DNA of 64,000 nt from Pseudoselenomonas ruminantium. Lineage in GTDB: Bacteria; Bacillota; Negativicutes; Selenomonadales; Selenomonadaceae. The stretch covers positions 17,366-81,365 of the forward strand of contig NZ_FRBC01000015.1 in assembly GCF_900142515.1 (NCBI RefSeq), in the 5' to 3' direction. The number at the start of each line of letters is the position of its first letter. The first letter of the stretch is position 1. A model generated the notes under the pieces. The model was not told the DNA's origin, ran no database searches, and saw only the letters and a list, made by a program, of their open reading frames with translations. Made by a program: the position numbers and the translations under genes. Shown in pieces: positions 26,267 through 36,203 of this stretch.

Positions 26267-27532
26267 ATGAAAAAACTAAATCTAGCCACTCAGGTGCTGA
26301 TTGCCTTTGTCATCGGCACAGTCCTCGGTATCATCTTCCAGAAGGACATCCTGTTCCTGCAGCCTGTGGGGGACATTTTCCTGCGACTGATTCAGATGAT
26401 CGTCGTTCCCCTGATCTTCTTTTCCATCATCGGCGGCATCGCCAATATCGGGGACATCCGCAAGTTGCGGCGCATCGGCTCCAAAGTCATGGGCTTTTAC
26501 GTCATCACCACCATTCTTTCCACCATTATCGGTTTAGCCGTCGCCAATATCCTGCAGCCGGGCAAAGGCTTCAGCGCTGACCAGATTGTCGCCACGGGCG
26601 AGCCCATCAAAGAGGCAGACCCCATGACGGTGGGCGGCACCATCCTGAGCATGATTCCCTCTAACCCGCTGCACGCGCTCAGCGAGGGCAATATCATGCA
26701 GGTCATCGTCTTTGCGGCTTTCCTGGGCATCGTCATGACCATCCTGGGCAATAAGGTCAGCACGGTGAAAAAATTTGTCGAAGAAGGCACCCTCATCATG
26801 TTCAAGCTCACGGATTTGGTCATGAAGGTCACGCCGCTAGGTGTGCTGGCCCTGGCTGCCTGCAGTGTAGGCGAATACGGCACGGCCATGTTCAGCGCTT
26901 TGGGCATGTTCATCCTGACGCACTATGTGGGGGCATTCTCCGTCATCGTGCTGTTGTATCTCTTCATCATCAAGGTCATTGCCAAGGTGCCGCTGACGGA
27001 ATTCTTCCGCAAGATTGTCAGCATCTGGCTGGTGGCCTTCAGCACCACCAGCAGTTCCGGCACCCTGCCCGTCAGCCTCAAAGTCACGGAAGAGGATTTC
27101 CATGTCAAGAGCGAGCTGGCGTCCTTCTCCTTGCCGCTGGGTGCTACCATCAATATGAACGGCATCGCGGTCTACTATGCCGTCACCATCATCTTCGTGT
27201 CCCAGATTTACGGCGTTGATTTGACGCTGGGCCAGCAGGCCATGTTCATCTTCCTGACCACGTTGATTTCCATCGGCACCCCGGGCATTCCCGCCAGCGG
27301 CATCGTGCTGGCCATCATGCTGCTGAACACCATGGGCCTGCCCACCGCCATCATGGGCATGATCGTAGGCATCTTCCGCCCCATCGACATGATCCACACC
27401 GCCCTTAACGTAACCGGTGACGTGGTCAGCACCCTGGCCGTGGCCCGCATGGAAAATATGTTCCAGGATGAAAGCGAGGACGCATCATCACAGCTTATCG
27501 CCGAACCGGCTTTCGAGCACGAGAAAATTTAA
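26267..27532 (+). CDS. Dicarboxylate/amino acid:cation symporter, cystine (TcyP-like) type
   Basis: 421 residues, DAACS family with eight membrane helices and re-entrant hairpins. Family motifs: VVPLIFFSIIGGIANIGD, the serine-rich hairpin STTSSSGTLPVSL, NMNGIAVYYA, and TPGIPASGIV. Substrate could be glutamate, dicarboxylate or cystine; its place divergent from mnmA with sulfur-box-like promoter elements favours cystine (inference). Start ATG at 26267 with AAGGAGG 5 bases upstream; the longer frame upstream begins in the promoter. Confidence 0.85.
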   Translation: MKKLNLATQVLIAFVIGTVLGIIFQKDILFLQPVGDIFLRLIQMIVVPLIFFSIIGGIANIGDIRKLRRIGSKVMGFYVITTILSTIIGLAVANILQPGKGFSADQIVATGEPIKEADPMTVGGTILSMIPSNPLHALSEGNIMQVIVFAAFLGIVMTILGNKVSTVKKFVEEGTLIMFKLTDLVMKVTPLGVLALAACSVGEYGTAMFSALGMFILTHYVGAFSVIVLLYLFIIKVIAKVPLTEFFRKIVSIWLVAFSTTSSSGTLPVSLKVTEEDFHVKSELASFSLPLGATINMNGIAVYYAVTIIFVSQIYGVDLTLGQQAMFIFLTTLISIGTPGIPASGIVLAIMLLNTMGLPTAIMGMIVGIFRPIDMIHTALNVTGDVVSTLAVARMENMFQDESEDASSQLIAEPAFEHEKI

Positions 27533-27580
27533 AGTCAACCTGATGAACGCGTCCATATGCGAAAAGACTGCATAATTAAG

Positions 27581-27622
27581 TAAAAATTGACAGGTCAATC
27601 ACTTTTGACCTGTCAATTTTTT
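27581..27622. terminator. Bidirectional terminator
   Basis: 17-bp perfect inverted repeat, AAAAATTGACAGGTCA and its complement, with a short loop and T/A tracts on both sides. It ends both the symporter transcript (plus) and the glycerate kinase transcript (minus); the stop codon of the latter lies inside its loop. Confidence 0.85.
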
Positions 27623-28785
27623 ACCTATTTTTCTAAAATCGTAAACTTTTATCAGCCGCATCACCTGCTCTACACTATCCGCCATATTCTGCCGGGCTGT
27701 CGCGGAATCCATGGCTTCTTCCAGCGTCGATACTTGCCGCAATATAGGAAAGAACGCGTCAATACCGTGCTCATTGCAAATCCTTGCCTCTGCAGTCACG
27801 CCGCCGGCAAAGGCAAAGACTGTCTTATTGTGACGCTTGGCAATTTTTGCCACGCCAATAGGAGCCTTTCCCATGATGGTCTGCCCATCCAGCCGCCCTT
27901 CCCCGGTAAGCACCAGTTCAGCCTTTTCTATCTGCTCCTCAAGCTTCGTTTCGGCCAGAACAATCTCAATACCAGATTCCAGCTTCGCCTGGGTATAAGT
28001 GAGAAAAGCAAAGCCCAACCCGCCAGCCGCTCCGGCGCCGGGAGATTCAGCATCGGCATGGAGGAATTTCCCGCGGGATAGTTCGGCATAACGGGCCATC
28101 CATTTATCCATCTCCGCAATATCGTCAGGACTTGCCCCCTTCTGCGGGGCAAAAACGGCACTGCACCCCTGCGGGCCGCAAAGGGGATTGGCCACATCAC
28201 AAGCAATGCGGAAGGTGCAGTCCTTGAGTTCCGGCAGAACATTGCCCGTTTCAATGCGGGCAAGTTTCTTGAGGCCAATCGCACCGCGGGGAACAGGAGC
28301 ACCATTTTCATCCAGCATCTCATAGCCCAAGGCCTGCAGCATGCCGAGACCGCCATAATTGGTAGCACTGCCGCCGATGCCGATAATAAAATGACGGCAG
28401 CCATGACACATAGCATCCCGCAAGATTTCTCCCACACCATAAGTAGTGGTATAAAGCGGATTGCGCCTGTCCTGCGGCACCAAAGTAAGCCCGGCAGCAG
28501 CGGCCATCTCTACAATAGCCGTTTTCCCTTCTGGCAAAATGCCATACTCAGCCACGACCTTATCCCCAACGGCCCGGTAACTTCCACGCTGTGCAGCTTA
28601 CCACCCATGCCCAGAGTCAGTGCCTCCACCGTTCCTTCGCCCCCATCAGCCAGAGGCATGACCTTGACTTTTGCCTCAGAAAATACCCGTTTGATGCCAA
28701 CACAGGCAGCTTCCCCAGCTTCCCCAGCTTCCAGAGAAGCCAGGCTCCCCTTAAACGAATCTATCGCAATTACAATATTTACCAC
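27599..28785 (-). pseudogene. glxK: Glycerate kinase, interrupted by one frameshift
   Basis: Glycerate 2-kinase (GarK/GlxK family) in two frames. The N-terminal part (VVNIVIAIDSFKGSLASLEAG, MPLADGGEGTVEALT, VEVTGPLG) is in one frame and the rest (VVAEYGILPEGKTAIVEMA, IIGIGGSATNYGG, PFAGGVTAEA-like end) in another. The break is at a GGGG run (28569-28572); one more G would restore PLGDKVVAEYG. Total length then fits the family (about 380 residues). Either a real mutation or a sequencing indel in a homopolymer. GTG start 3 bases after AGGAGG. Follows the nitrogenase-like operon but is behind a terminator. Confidence 0.85.
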
Positions 28786-28816
28786 AAACCTCCTCACAGA
28801 ATCCATATGATACAAA

Positions 28817-28966
28817 TATATTTTTCTTCACCAAATCAAAGAATCCTGCCAAGGAACGAAAGTAACCTTGGCGCAGGCCAAAAAGCAAGCACCTGCGCCA
28901 CTACGCACTAATCAAGGAAAAAATCCTCGCCGACTCCAAACGAGCCAAACAAGGATTTTTCTAAAT
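28817..28966 (-). terminator. Terminator of the nitrogenase-like operon plus two further stem-loops
   Basis: On the minus strand the NifK-like stop is followed by AAAAATCCTTG...CGAGGATTTTTTCC (about 28918-28962), a terminator with T tracts both ways. Next come two more hairpins, GGCGCAGG/CCTGCGCC and CCAAGG/CCTTGG (about 28838-28897), upstream of glycerate kinase. I do not recognise these as a known riboswitch. Confidence 0.65.
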
Positions 28967-30334
28967 TTATGCAGATTTGCTGATAGCCGTAGTAAATATC
29001 TTTTCCAACAGCGTCAGCGCACCGCGATAGCCAATATAGGTTTTGTTGAGCACCACGTCATAGGAAACCGGGTAGCTGACTTCCACGATATGGCCGTTCA
29101 GCTCCTTGACCACGTCACGTTCCCAGCTGGTACCAAAGATGACCGGCGGCTTATGGCCGTAGTCTTCTTTTTTCAGCAATTCGCCAACGATATAGCCGTC
29201 TTCCACAAATTCCACCTCGGCGGACACGTCATCAGCCAGATGCTTGTACTCCTCCCGGATGGCTTCCCGGTATTTTTCTGGCGTATGGTCGGTGATGAAC
29301 TGCTTGACCGGGATAAGGCCCAGCTGATTGACCACGAACTTGTTGACGGCCAGATTATAGGCCGCATCACTGACCACGGAATAGGTCGCCGGCAGGCCCC
29401 ACCAGTATTCAGCATAGAAGTCGGTGAAGTGTTCCAGATAATAGTAGTATTCCTTTTCCTCCTGTTTGATGAACTTTTCCGTCTGTACTTCGTTCTCCTT
29501 GGCAAAGGAAGCAATGGCTCGCAGGAATTCAGCCACCTGCTTGGCACCGATGGGCAGCACTGGCAGGTGTAGATAAGGCTGGCCGTACTTTCTTTCCAAC
29601 AGCTTGGCCGTCTTGACACCCAGCCAGGGCCCCACCACCAAATTGAACTCGGCATTGGGAATGGTCAGCCATTCCTTGACGCCTTTGGAACCATAGCCAA
29701 AGAGGATGTTTACCTCCCAACCGGCCCCTTCCAAGATGCGTTTGAGTTCCGTCAAATCGCCCCGCCAAAAGGTATTCTGGAAGGGCAGTTCCGACCAGAC
29801 ATTGATCAGCCCCTTCTTTTTCGTGTCTTTATCCTTGGCATACTTATCCACATACTGCTCGATAATGGCCTCGGTGACAATCTCGTGGCCCGTGAAGTTA
29901 TTGCCCTTGAAGCCGCCGGTTTCCGCCGACACGATGGGCACACCCTGCTCCTGATAGCGGGCCACCACGGCGCCGATATCGTCACCGACGATTTCGGGGA
30001 TACAGCCGTTAAGCACCACGAACAAATCCCCATCCATGATTTTGAGAGATGCAGCAATGAGTTCATCCAGATGCCGCGCTCCGCCAAAGACCACATCTTT
30101 TTCCTGCAGGTTTGAGCTGGGCGGTACGGCACCGCCGGAATAGCCGCCCCCCTGATAGCCATTGTAGAACACCAAGCTGGTATACTGCTTGTCCACGCAG
30201 CCGGGGCCGCAGTGGGTGATGGGGATGGCGCCGGGAATGGCGCTGACGGAATGGAGTGCCCCCAAGGCGCAGCCATAGCGCACCTGATTGATGGAATTGG
30301 TCTGACCGTTCTGGTCCTTCTTGATTTTAGGCAT
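28967..30334 (-). CDS. Nitrogenase-like component, NifK-like subunit
   Basis: 455 residues, beta-subunit-like. Three cysteines match the P-cluster ligands of NifK in spacing: Cys22 in YGCALGALHSV, Cys46 in HCGPGCVDKQY and Cys111 in NGCIPEIVGDDI (NifK 70/95/153). Later GWEVNILFGYGSKGVKEW and YDVVLNKTYIGYRGALTLLEKI. Starts at ATG 30334, overlapping the NifD-like stop by 8 bases; longer in-frame starts would lie in the NifD-like gene. Last gene of the cassette D operon. Not a true NifK: shorter than the usual 510-520 residues, and no nifE/nifN are present. Confidence 0.88.
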   Translation of the reverse strand: MPKIKKDQNGQTNSINQVRYGCALGALHSVSAIPGAIPITHCGPGCVDKQYTSLVFYNGYQGGGYSGGAVPPSSNLQEKDVVFGGARHLDELIAASLKIMDGDLFVVLNGCIPEIVGDDIGAVVARYQEQGVPIVSAETGGFKGNNFTGHEIVTEAIIEQYVDKYAKDKDTKKKGLINVWSELPFQNTFWRGDLTELKRILEGAGWEVNILFGYGSKGVKEWLTIPNAEFNLVVGPWLGVKTAKLLERKYGQPYLHLPVLPIGAKQVAEFLRAIASFAKENEVQTEKFIKQEEKEYYYYLEHFTDFYAEYWWGLPATYSVVSDAAYNLAVNKFVVNQLGLIPVKQFITDHTPEKYREAIREEYKHLADDVSAEVEFVEDGYIVGELLKKEDYGHKPPVIFGTSWERDVVKELNGHIVEVSYPVSYDVVLNKTYIGYRGALTLLEKIFTTAISKSA

Positions 30335-31913
30335 GGGCAGCCTCCTTTCTTTCCTGCTCGGCATGGAATTCATCAGCGTCAAATTTTGCCAGTTCCGGGT
30401 GCTTGGCCAGGATATAGGCATCCTTCTGCTCCAGCCACCACTTCTTATAGGGCAGTTTGACATGCCGCTTGATATCGTCATGGAATTTCTTGTGGGCCAG
30501 GATTTCCAAAATGGTCTCGCCCAGATTCACAATGCCGTCATAGCCCACGGCGATGTGCTCATCCCCCAAGGGCGCTGCCGGAATTCCCAGGCGGGCTGCC
30601 AATGGTGCCAGACCGTTATGGCGGATCAGCAGGAAGTCGGGCTTATTCTCCTGCAGGAAGGCGTACAGCTGATACTGCTGGCGATTGGACACATGGAAGT
30701 TCTTTACCTGGCCATAATGCTTGTTCAGATGACCTAAGGAATCTTCCCGGGAATCGCCGCTGTCGTAAACCGGATCGTGATGGAAGGTCAGCGAACCATC
30801 CACCTCCACTTCCAGTTCCCGCAGGACCTGAATCAGGCCATGGGCATAAGCCGAACCTGTGGCCACGAAACCCTTGACGCCTTTGAGTTTTTTCTTGAGT
30901 TCCTCAATCTTCGGTTTGACCCTTGCGTGTTCCCTGGCAATGAAGTCCTCCACCAGATGTTCCCGATGGGTAACCTTGGCGATTTCCCGCAGCCAGGCGT
31001 CCGTACCAGCAAAACCATAGGGCATAGGAGCCTTGACTTCGGGCACGCCGAAATGCTGTTCCAATGCCGCCGCCATATAGGAGGACAGGGTGTAGCAGAA
31101 GCCCACAGTGGCTGCCGCTTCGGACATCTGGGCCAGTTCCTCCACCGACGCCAGGTCCACCACATAATTTACCCGCAGGTTCAGATTAGCCAGCATAGGC
31201 GTGAACACATCGGAACCCCAGAGATTGATGACATTGACCAAATCCTCCTGTTTCTTCGTCGGGTTCTTGCGCACGATCTGCCGCAGGATTCCATGCTGAG
31301 TGGCATCAAAGCCCGTGCTCCAATGCTTGGAGCGGAAGCCTTCGCAGGCCAGGGGAATCACGGGGATGCCCAGCTCTGCTTCCTTCTCGTCCGTAATGCT
31401 TTCGATATCCTCACCGATAATGCCGGTGGCGCAGGAGGAAGCCACAAAGATGGCCTGGGGCTGATAGCGTTCCCAAGCATCGTCAATGGACTGGCGCAGC
31501 TTGTCGGCGGCACCGAACACCATATCGCTTTCCACCAGGTTCGTGTTGATGATGCGGATGTTTTCTGCCTTGAAACCGCGCATGACCAGACCATTGCGGT
31601 AAATGTTGTTATAGGGAACCTGACCGCCGCCGCAACCAATGGGCGCATGCTGAATGAGCACTGCATCCCGCACATTGCCGGCCTGGCATTCTACCATCTG
31701 CTCACTGCAGACAGATCCCTGGGTAAAGGGGCCCTGCAATTCACAGAGACGGCAGTTGCCGCCGCAGCCCGTGCCCCGTTCCCGCTGGCCGCGCAGTTCG
31801 TAGCTGGACTCTTTATGCAGTTCCTCCGTGGTGCCGTCCCAGGCGATGATGGTTCCCAGACGCTGTTCGCGCTGCTCCACGGAGGGAATATCCAGATTGA
31901 TTTTCTTTGGCAT
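30327..31913 (-). CDS. Nitrogenase-like component, NifD-like subunit
   Basis: 528 residues, alpha-subunit-like. P-cluster-type cysteines Cys69, Cys94 (HAPIGCGGG) and Cys161 (SSCATGIIGEDI) match NifD 62/88/154 in spacing, and Cys273 (VGFCYTLSSYMA) matches the FeMo-cofactor ligand Cys275. The other cofactor ligand, His442 of NifD, has no obvious counterpart before VGYDG. An additional N-terminal motif Cys50-GGN-Cys54-RL-Cys57 is present. This fits a group IV/VI nitrogenase-like reductase with a NifB-made cluster, such as methylthio-alkane reductase MarD, rather than a dinitrogenase. GGAGG 8 bases before the ATG. Confidence 0.88.
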   Translation of the reverse strand: MPKKINLDIPSVEQREQRLGTIIAWDGTTEELHKESSYELRGQRERGTGCGGNCRLCELQGPFTQGSVCSEQMVECQAGNVRDAVLIQHAPIGCGGGQVPYNNIYRNGLVMRGFKAENIRIINTNLVESDMVFGAADKLRQSIDDAWERYQPQAIFVASSCATGIIGEDIESITDEKEAELGIPVIPLACEGFRSKHWSTGFDATQHGILRQIVRKNPTKKQEDLVNVINLWGSDVFTPMLANLNLRVNYVVDLASVEELAQMSEAAATVGFCYTLSSYMAAALEQHFGVPEVKAPMPYGFAGTDAWLREIAKVTHREHLVEDFIAREHARVKPKIEELKKKLKGVKGFVATGSAYAHGLIQVLRELEVEVDGSLTFHHDPVYDSGDSREDSLGHLNKHYGQVKNFHVSNRQQYQLYAFLQENKPDFLLIRHNGLAPLAARLGIPAAPLGDEHIAVGYDGIVNLGETILEILAHKKFHDDIKRHVKLPYKKWWLEQKDAYILAKHPELAKFDADEFHAEQERKEAAHA

Positions 31914-31928
31914 AAGCTCTCCCTCCTG

Positions 31929-32801
<873 letters not shown>

Positions 32802-32818
32802 CTAACACTTTTTATATA

Positions 32819-33682
32819 TCAACCGTGGGAAAAAGTTTCCTTCGCCTGCAGGAGCCCCTTGTAAACTTCCTGACTGAAGTTATTTTTCCCCGGGATACCA
32901 ACCGCATCTGCCCGGCAGTGCTGGCAGTGGCGGAACACATCGATATGTTTGCCCGCTTCTTTCCGGGCCACCGCCAGATCCACGCAGCTGGGAGCCTCGC
33001 AATCCTTGAGGTCATGCTGGGGAATCAGCGGGATGATGTTGTAGATCGTCGCCCCTGCTTCCTTGACCGCTTTGGCAATGGCGCCAATATGGAAGCGGTT
33101 GATCTCATTGACCAGCACCGTATTGACCTTGACCACCACACCGGCGGCCGCCACCTTGCGGATGCCCTCCAACTGATTTTTTATGATAATCGCTCCGGCT
33201 TCCTCACCGGTATAGCGCTTGCCATGATAGATAAGTCCGTTGATCATCCTGGCCTCAATGGCCGGATCTACGGCATTCACCGTTACCGTCAGGGTATCGA
33301 TGCCCACATCGATTACCTCCTGGGCCCGCTCATTCAGCAGCAGGCCATTGGTGCTCATGCACTTCAATAATTGCGGGAACTTATTGCCGATAAAGCGGAA
33401 GGTCTGCAGAGCTCTGTCCGAAGCCAAGGTATCTCCCGGCCCGGCAATGCCCACCACGCTGAGTTCCGGGCAGAACTTCAGCGCCCGCTCCACATAACTT
33501 ACCGCCTCTTCCGGCTGGATGACCGCTGAGGTCACCCCCGGCCGATTTTCCACATCGTTGATTTTCCGGTCACAGAACCGGCACTCCAGATTACACCCGG
33601 GGCATACCGGCAAATGGATACGCCCCCTGTTCTGCTTTGCTCCAAAGCACGGGTGGAGCTCCCGGACACGCTGTTCGTCCAT
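32819..33682 (-). CDS. NifB-like radical-SAM cluster-assembly protein
   Basis: 287 residues. N-terminal NifB hallmarks ELHPCFG, GRIHLPVCPGCN and the radical-SAM CxxxCxxC (Cys30, Cys34, Cys37), followed by RPGVTSAVIQPEEAV, GIAGPGDTLA, LKCMSTNGLLL, and a C-terminal HCQHCRADAVG. NifB builds the 8Fe carbide-containing precursor NifB-co, so its presence argues that the NifDK-like pair holds a large NifB-derived cluster. Lacks the C-terminal NifX fusion; a separate NifX-like gene lies just upstream. ATG at 33682 preceded by AAGGGG. Confidence 0.9.
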   Translation of the reverse strand: MDEQRVRELHPCFGAKQNRGRIHLPVCPGCNLECRFCDRKINDVENRPGVTSAVIQPEEAVSYVERALKFCPELSVVGIAGPGDTLASDRALQTFRFIGNKFPQLLKCMSTNGLLLNERAQEVIDVGIDTLTVTVNAVDPAIEARMINGLIYHGKRYTGEEAGAIIIKNQLEGIRKVAAAGVVVKVNTVLVNEINRFHIGAIAKAVKEAGATIYNIIPLIPQHDLKDCEAPSCVDLAVARKEAGKHIDVFRHCQHCRADAVGIPGKNNFSQEVYKGLLQAKETFSHG

Positions 33683-33715
33683 TGGTATGGCCCCTTTCTC
33701 TCCTAACACAGTCCA

Positions 33716-34078
33716 TCAGTAAGCAACACTTGCCCGGCGCTTATTCACCTCATAGGTATGGATTTTCGGCAGCGCCGCTGCCACCGTTTCCCCTTCAATC
33801 TCCAAGGGCAGGATATCCTGCCGCTCCAAAGCCTTCTGTGCGCCCGGGCCAATGGCCTCGGCCACCACATAACGGCAGTCGGACAAAGCCTGCACCGCCG
33901 CCAGCATGGCACCTTCATCATGATAGCCGTGCTGGCAGGGCGATTTAGCCTGCCGCCGTTCCACTTCCGCAAAAGTGCCGTCATCAGCCACTTCCACGAT
34001 CACAAAGCCATCGGCGGCGCCGAAATGACGGTCAATATGGATGCCGTCACTGGAGGCTGCCGCAATCCGATATGCCAT
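33716..34078 (-). CDS. NifX/NafY-type cofactor-carrier protein
   Basis: 120 residues: dinitrogenase iron-molybdenum cofactor biosynthesis domain (RIAAASSDGIHIDRHFGAADGFVIVEV, CQHGYHDEGAMLAAVQALSDC, VVAEAIGPGAQKAL). Such proteins bind and carry NifB-co or finished cofactor. Immediately upstream of nifB-like, the same two domains that are fused in many NifB proteins. 10 bases after the MccA-like gene. Confidence 0.88.
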   Translation of the reverse strand: MAYRIAAASSDGIHIDRHFGAADGFVIVEVADDGTFAEVERRQAKSPCQHGYHDEGAMLAAVQALSDCRYVVAEAIGPGAQKALERQDILPLEIEGETVAAALPKIHTYEVNKRRASVAY

Positions 34079-34088
34079 AGAATCACTC

Positions 34089-35000
34089 CTAATCCAAAAT
34101 ATGTTTGCTGAAATACCGCTCTGCCCGGTCGATGACCGCCAGGACGATATTGCCTTTAACCCCGGAATGGGCCAGTTTCAGCGCTGTGGCAAAGGCGGCA
34201 CCGCTGGAAGAACCGGCAAAAATCCCCTCTTTTGCCGCCAGCTGCCTTACACCAGCAAACGCTTCTTCATCTTTAATCTTATAGACCTGATCGATAAACG
34301 ATGTATCCATCGTCTGGGCAATAAAATCATTGCCAATGCCTTCAATCTCATAATCACCATGCTCCCCGCCGCCGATAATCGAGCCATAGGGGTCGGCAAG
34401 TACCCCCTGAATGGCGGCATTCTGTTCTTTCAAGTAACGCATAATCCCCGAAAAGGTGCCGCCGCTGCCCGCACCAGAAACGAAATAATCAATCTGCCCA
34501 TCCAAATCCGCATAAATCTCTGGTCCGGTGGTTTCGTAATGGGCCTGCGGATTGGCAGGATTCTCAAACTGCTTCAGCGTGATGGCCCCGGGAATCTTCT
34601 GACGCAAATCCTCCGCTTTGGCCGCCGCCTCCAGCATCCCCCCAGCCCGGGGCGTATGCACCAGTTCCGCCCCCAAAGATTTCATCAGCGTCTGCTTCTC
34701 CGCCGAAAATTTCTCCGGCACCACGAAGATGATCCGATACCCTTTATTCAGCGCAGCATAGGCTATCCCCAGTCCTGTGTTGCCTGCCGTAGCTTCGATT
34801 ATGGTGCCGCCGGGCTGCAGCTGACCGCTTTGTTCTGCCGCCGCAATCATCTGACGGCCCACACGGTCCTTGGCACTGCCGCCGGGGTTCCATAACTCCA
34901 GCTTGGCAAAGAGCCGGACGCCCTCCGGCAAATCGAAATGTGTCAGCTCAACGAGCGGCGTATGCCCGATGAGCTCCTGCATGGATTTATAATAGTGCAT
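34089..35000 (-). CDS. mccA: PLP-dependent cysteine synthase / cystathionine beta-synthase (MccA-like)
   Basis: 303 residues, fold-type II PLP enzyme. PLP lysine in NPGGSAKDRVGR, TAGNTGLGIAYAA substrate loop, SGAGSGGTFSGI phosphate loop, GSSSGAAFATAL. Either O-acetylserine sulfhydrylase or, given the MccB-like gene upstream, MccA, which condenses homocysteine with O-acetylserine to cystathionine in reverse trans-sulfuration. ATG at 35000 follows AAGGGAG; longer frames start inside mccB. Part of the cassette D operon. Confidence 0.85.
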   Translation of the reverse strand: MHYYKSMQELIGHTPLVELTHFDLPEGVRLFAKLELWNPGGSAKDRVGRQMIAAAEQSGQLQPGGTIIEATAGNTGLGIAYAALNKGYRIIFVVPEKFSAEKQTLMKSLGAELVHTPRAGGMLEAAAKAEDLRQKIPGAITLKQFENPANPQAHYETTGPEIYADLDGQIDYFVSGAGSGGTFSGIMRYLKEQNAAIQGVLADPYGSIIGGGEHGDYEIEGIGNDFIAQTMDTSFIDQVYKIKDEEAFAGVRQLAAKEGIFAGSSSGAAFATALKLAHSGVKGNIVLAVIDRAERYFSKHILD

Positions 35001-35022
35001 GTTCTTCGCTCCCTTTTCGTTG

Positions 35023-36177
35023 TTAAATGCGGCTGGCCTCAATGGCCTGCTTGATATCTGCCAGCAGATCTGCCTTGTCCTCAATGCCCACCGACAGGCG
35101 GATGAGGTTATCCGTTATGCCGATTTTCTCCCGCGTTTCCTTGGGAATGGCCGCGTGCGTCATGGTTGCCGGATGGCAGACGAGACTTTCCACGCCCCCC
35201 AGGCTTTCCGCCAGGGATATCAGCTGCAAGGACTTGAAGAACTTGCGGATATCGTGATTGGCTGTCAGCTCGAAGGATATCATGGCGCCGCCGTTCTTTG
35301 CCTGCTGCTGGTTGATTTCGTAGCCGATATGGCTCGTAAGTCCCGGATAGTAGATTTTCTCCACTTCCAGATTGCCTGCCAACCAGTCGGCCAGATACTC
35401 GGCATTTTCTACATGCCGGTCCAGGCGCACCGCCAAGGTCTTGATACCTCTGATCAGCAGGAAGGCATCCTGCGGGCCGAGCACCCCGCCGATGGAATTC
35501 TGTACAAAGGCTAACTTCTCGGCCAAATCCTTGGTCTTGACCACGACCAGGCCAGCCACCAGGTCGCTATGGCCGCCCAGGTACTTCGTGGCACTATGGA
35601 TGACCACATCTGCACCCAGAGCCAATGGCTGCTGCAGGTACGGCGTCATAAAGGTGTTATCGACAAGCACCAGTGCTCCATGGCGATGGGCGATTTCCGC
35701 CACAGCCCGGATATCGGTGATAGTCAGCAAAGGATTAGCCGGGCTTTCAATGATGATGGCCTTGACATTCGGCGTGAACTGTTTCTCCAAATTCTCCAGA
35801 TCCGTGGTATCCTCCAGCGCATAGGTCAGATTGAAACGGCTGAACACCTTGTCGAGCACCCGGAAAGTACCGCCGTAGACATTGCTGGACAGGAGTACCT
35901 TGACATTGCTCTGGAAAAGGCTCAGCACCGCTGTGATGGCCGCCATGCCCGAGGCAAAGGCAAAGCCCGCTTCGCCGCCTTCCAGCTCGGCAATCAATTT
36001 TTCAAGTGCCGCCCGGGTGGGATTTCCCGTCCGGGCATACTCCCAGGTTCCCTCCCGCAATTCTCCCAGCCCATCCTGCTTGAAGGTCGATGTCTGGTAA
36101 ATCGGCACATTCACAGCGCCGGTTTTCGTATCCCCATCAATGCCGCCATGAATCAATTTCGTCGTAAATTTGCACAT
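35023..36177 (-). CDS. mccB: Cystathionine gamma-lyase / homocysteine gamma-lyase (MccB-like)
   Basis: 384 residues, trans-sulfuration PLP family. PLP lysine in HSATKYLGGHSDLVAG, Tyr-containing loop NVYGGTFRVLDKV, Asp in LVDNTFMTPYLQQPL, SVGIEDKADLLADIKQA at the end. With MccA it would convert homocysteine to cysteine. The order methyltransferase - MccB - MccA resembles the B. subtilis yrrT-mtnN-mccA-mccB set, without mtnN. Distinct from the methionine gamma-lyase-like gene at 6.5 kb. Confidence 0.87.
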   Translation of the reverse strand: MCKFTTKLIHGGIDGDTKTGAVNVPIYQTSTFKQDGLGELREGTWEYARTGNPTRAALEKLIAELEGGEAGFAFASGMAAITAVLSLFQSNVKVLLSSNVYGGTFRVLDKVFSRFNLTYALEDTTDLENLEKQFTPNVKAIIIESPANPLLTITDIRAVAEIAHRHGALVLVDNTFMTPYLQQPLALGADVVIHSATKYLGGHSDLVAGLVVVKTKDLAEKLAFVQNSIGGVLGPQDAFLLIRGIKTLAVRLDRHVENAEYLADWLAGNLEVEKIYYPGLTSHIGYEINQQQAKNGGAMISFELTANHDIRKFFKSLQLISLAESLGGVESLVCHPATMTHAAIPKETREKIGITDNLIRLSVGIEDKADLLADIKQAIEASRI

Positions 36178-36203
36178 AGTATCATCTTCTTCCCTTGTTT
36201 ATC

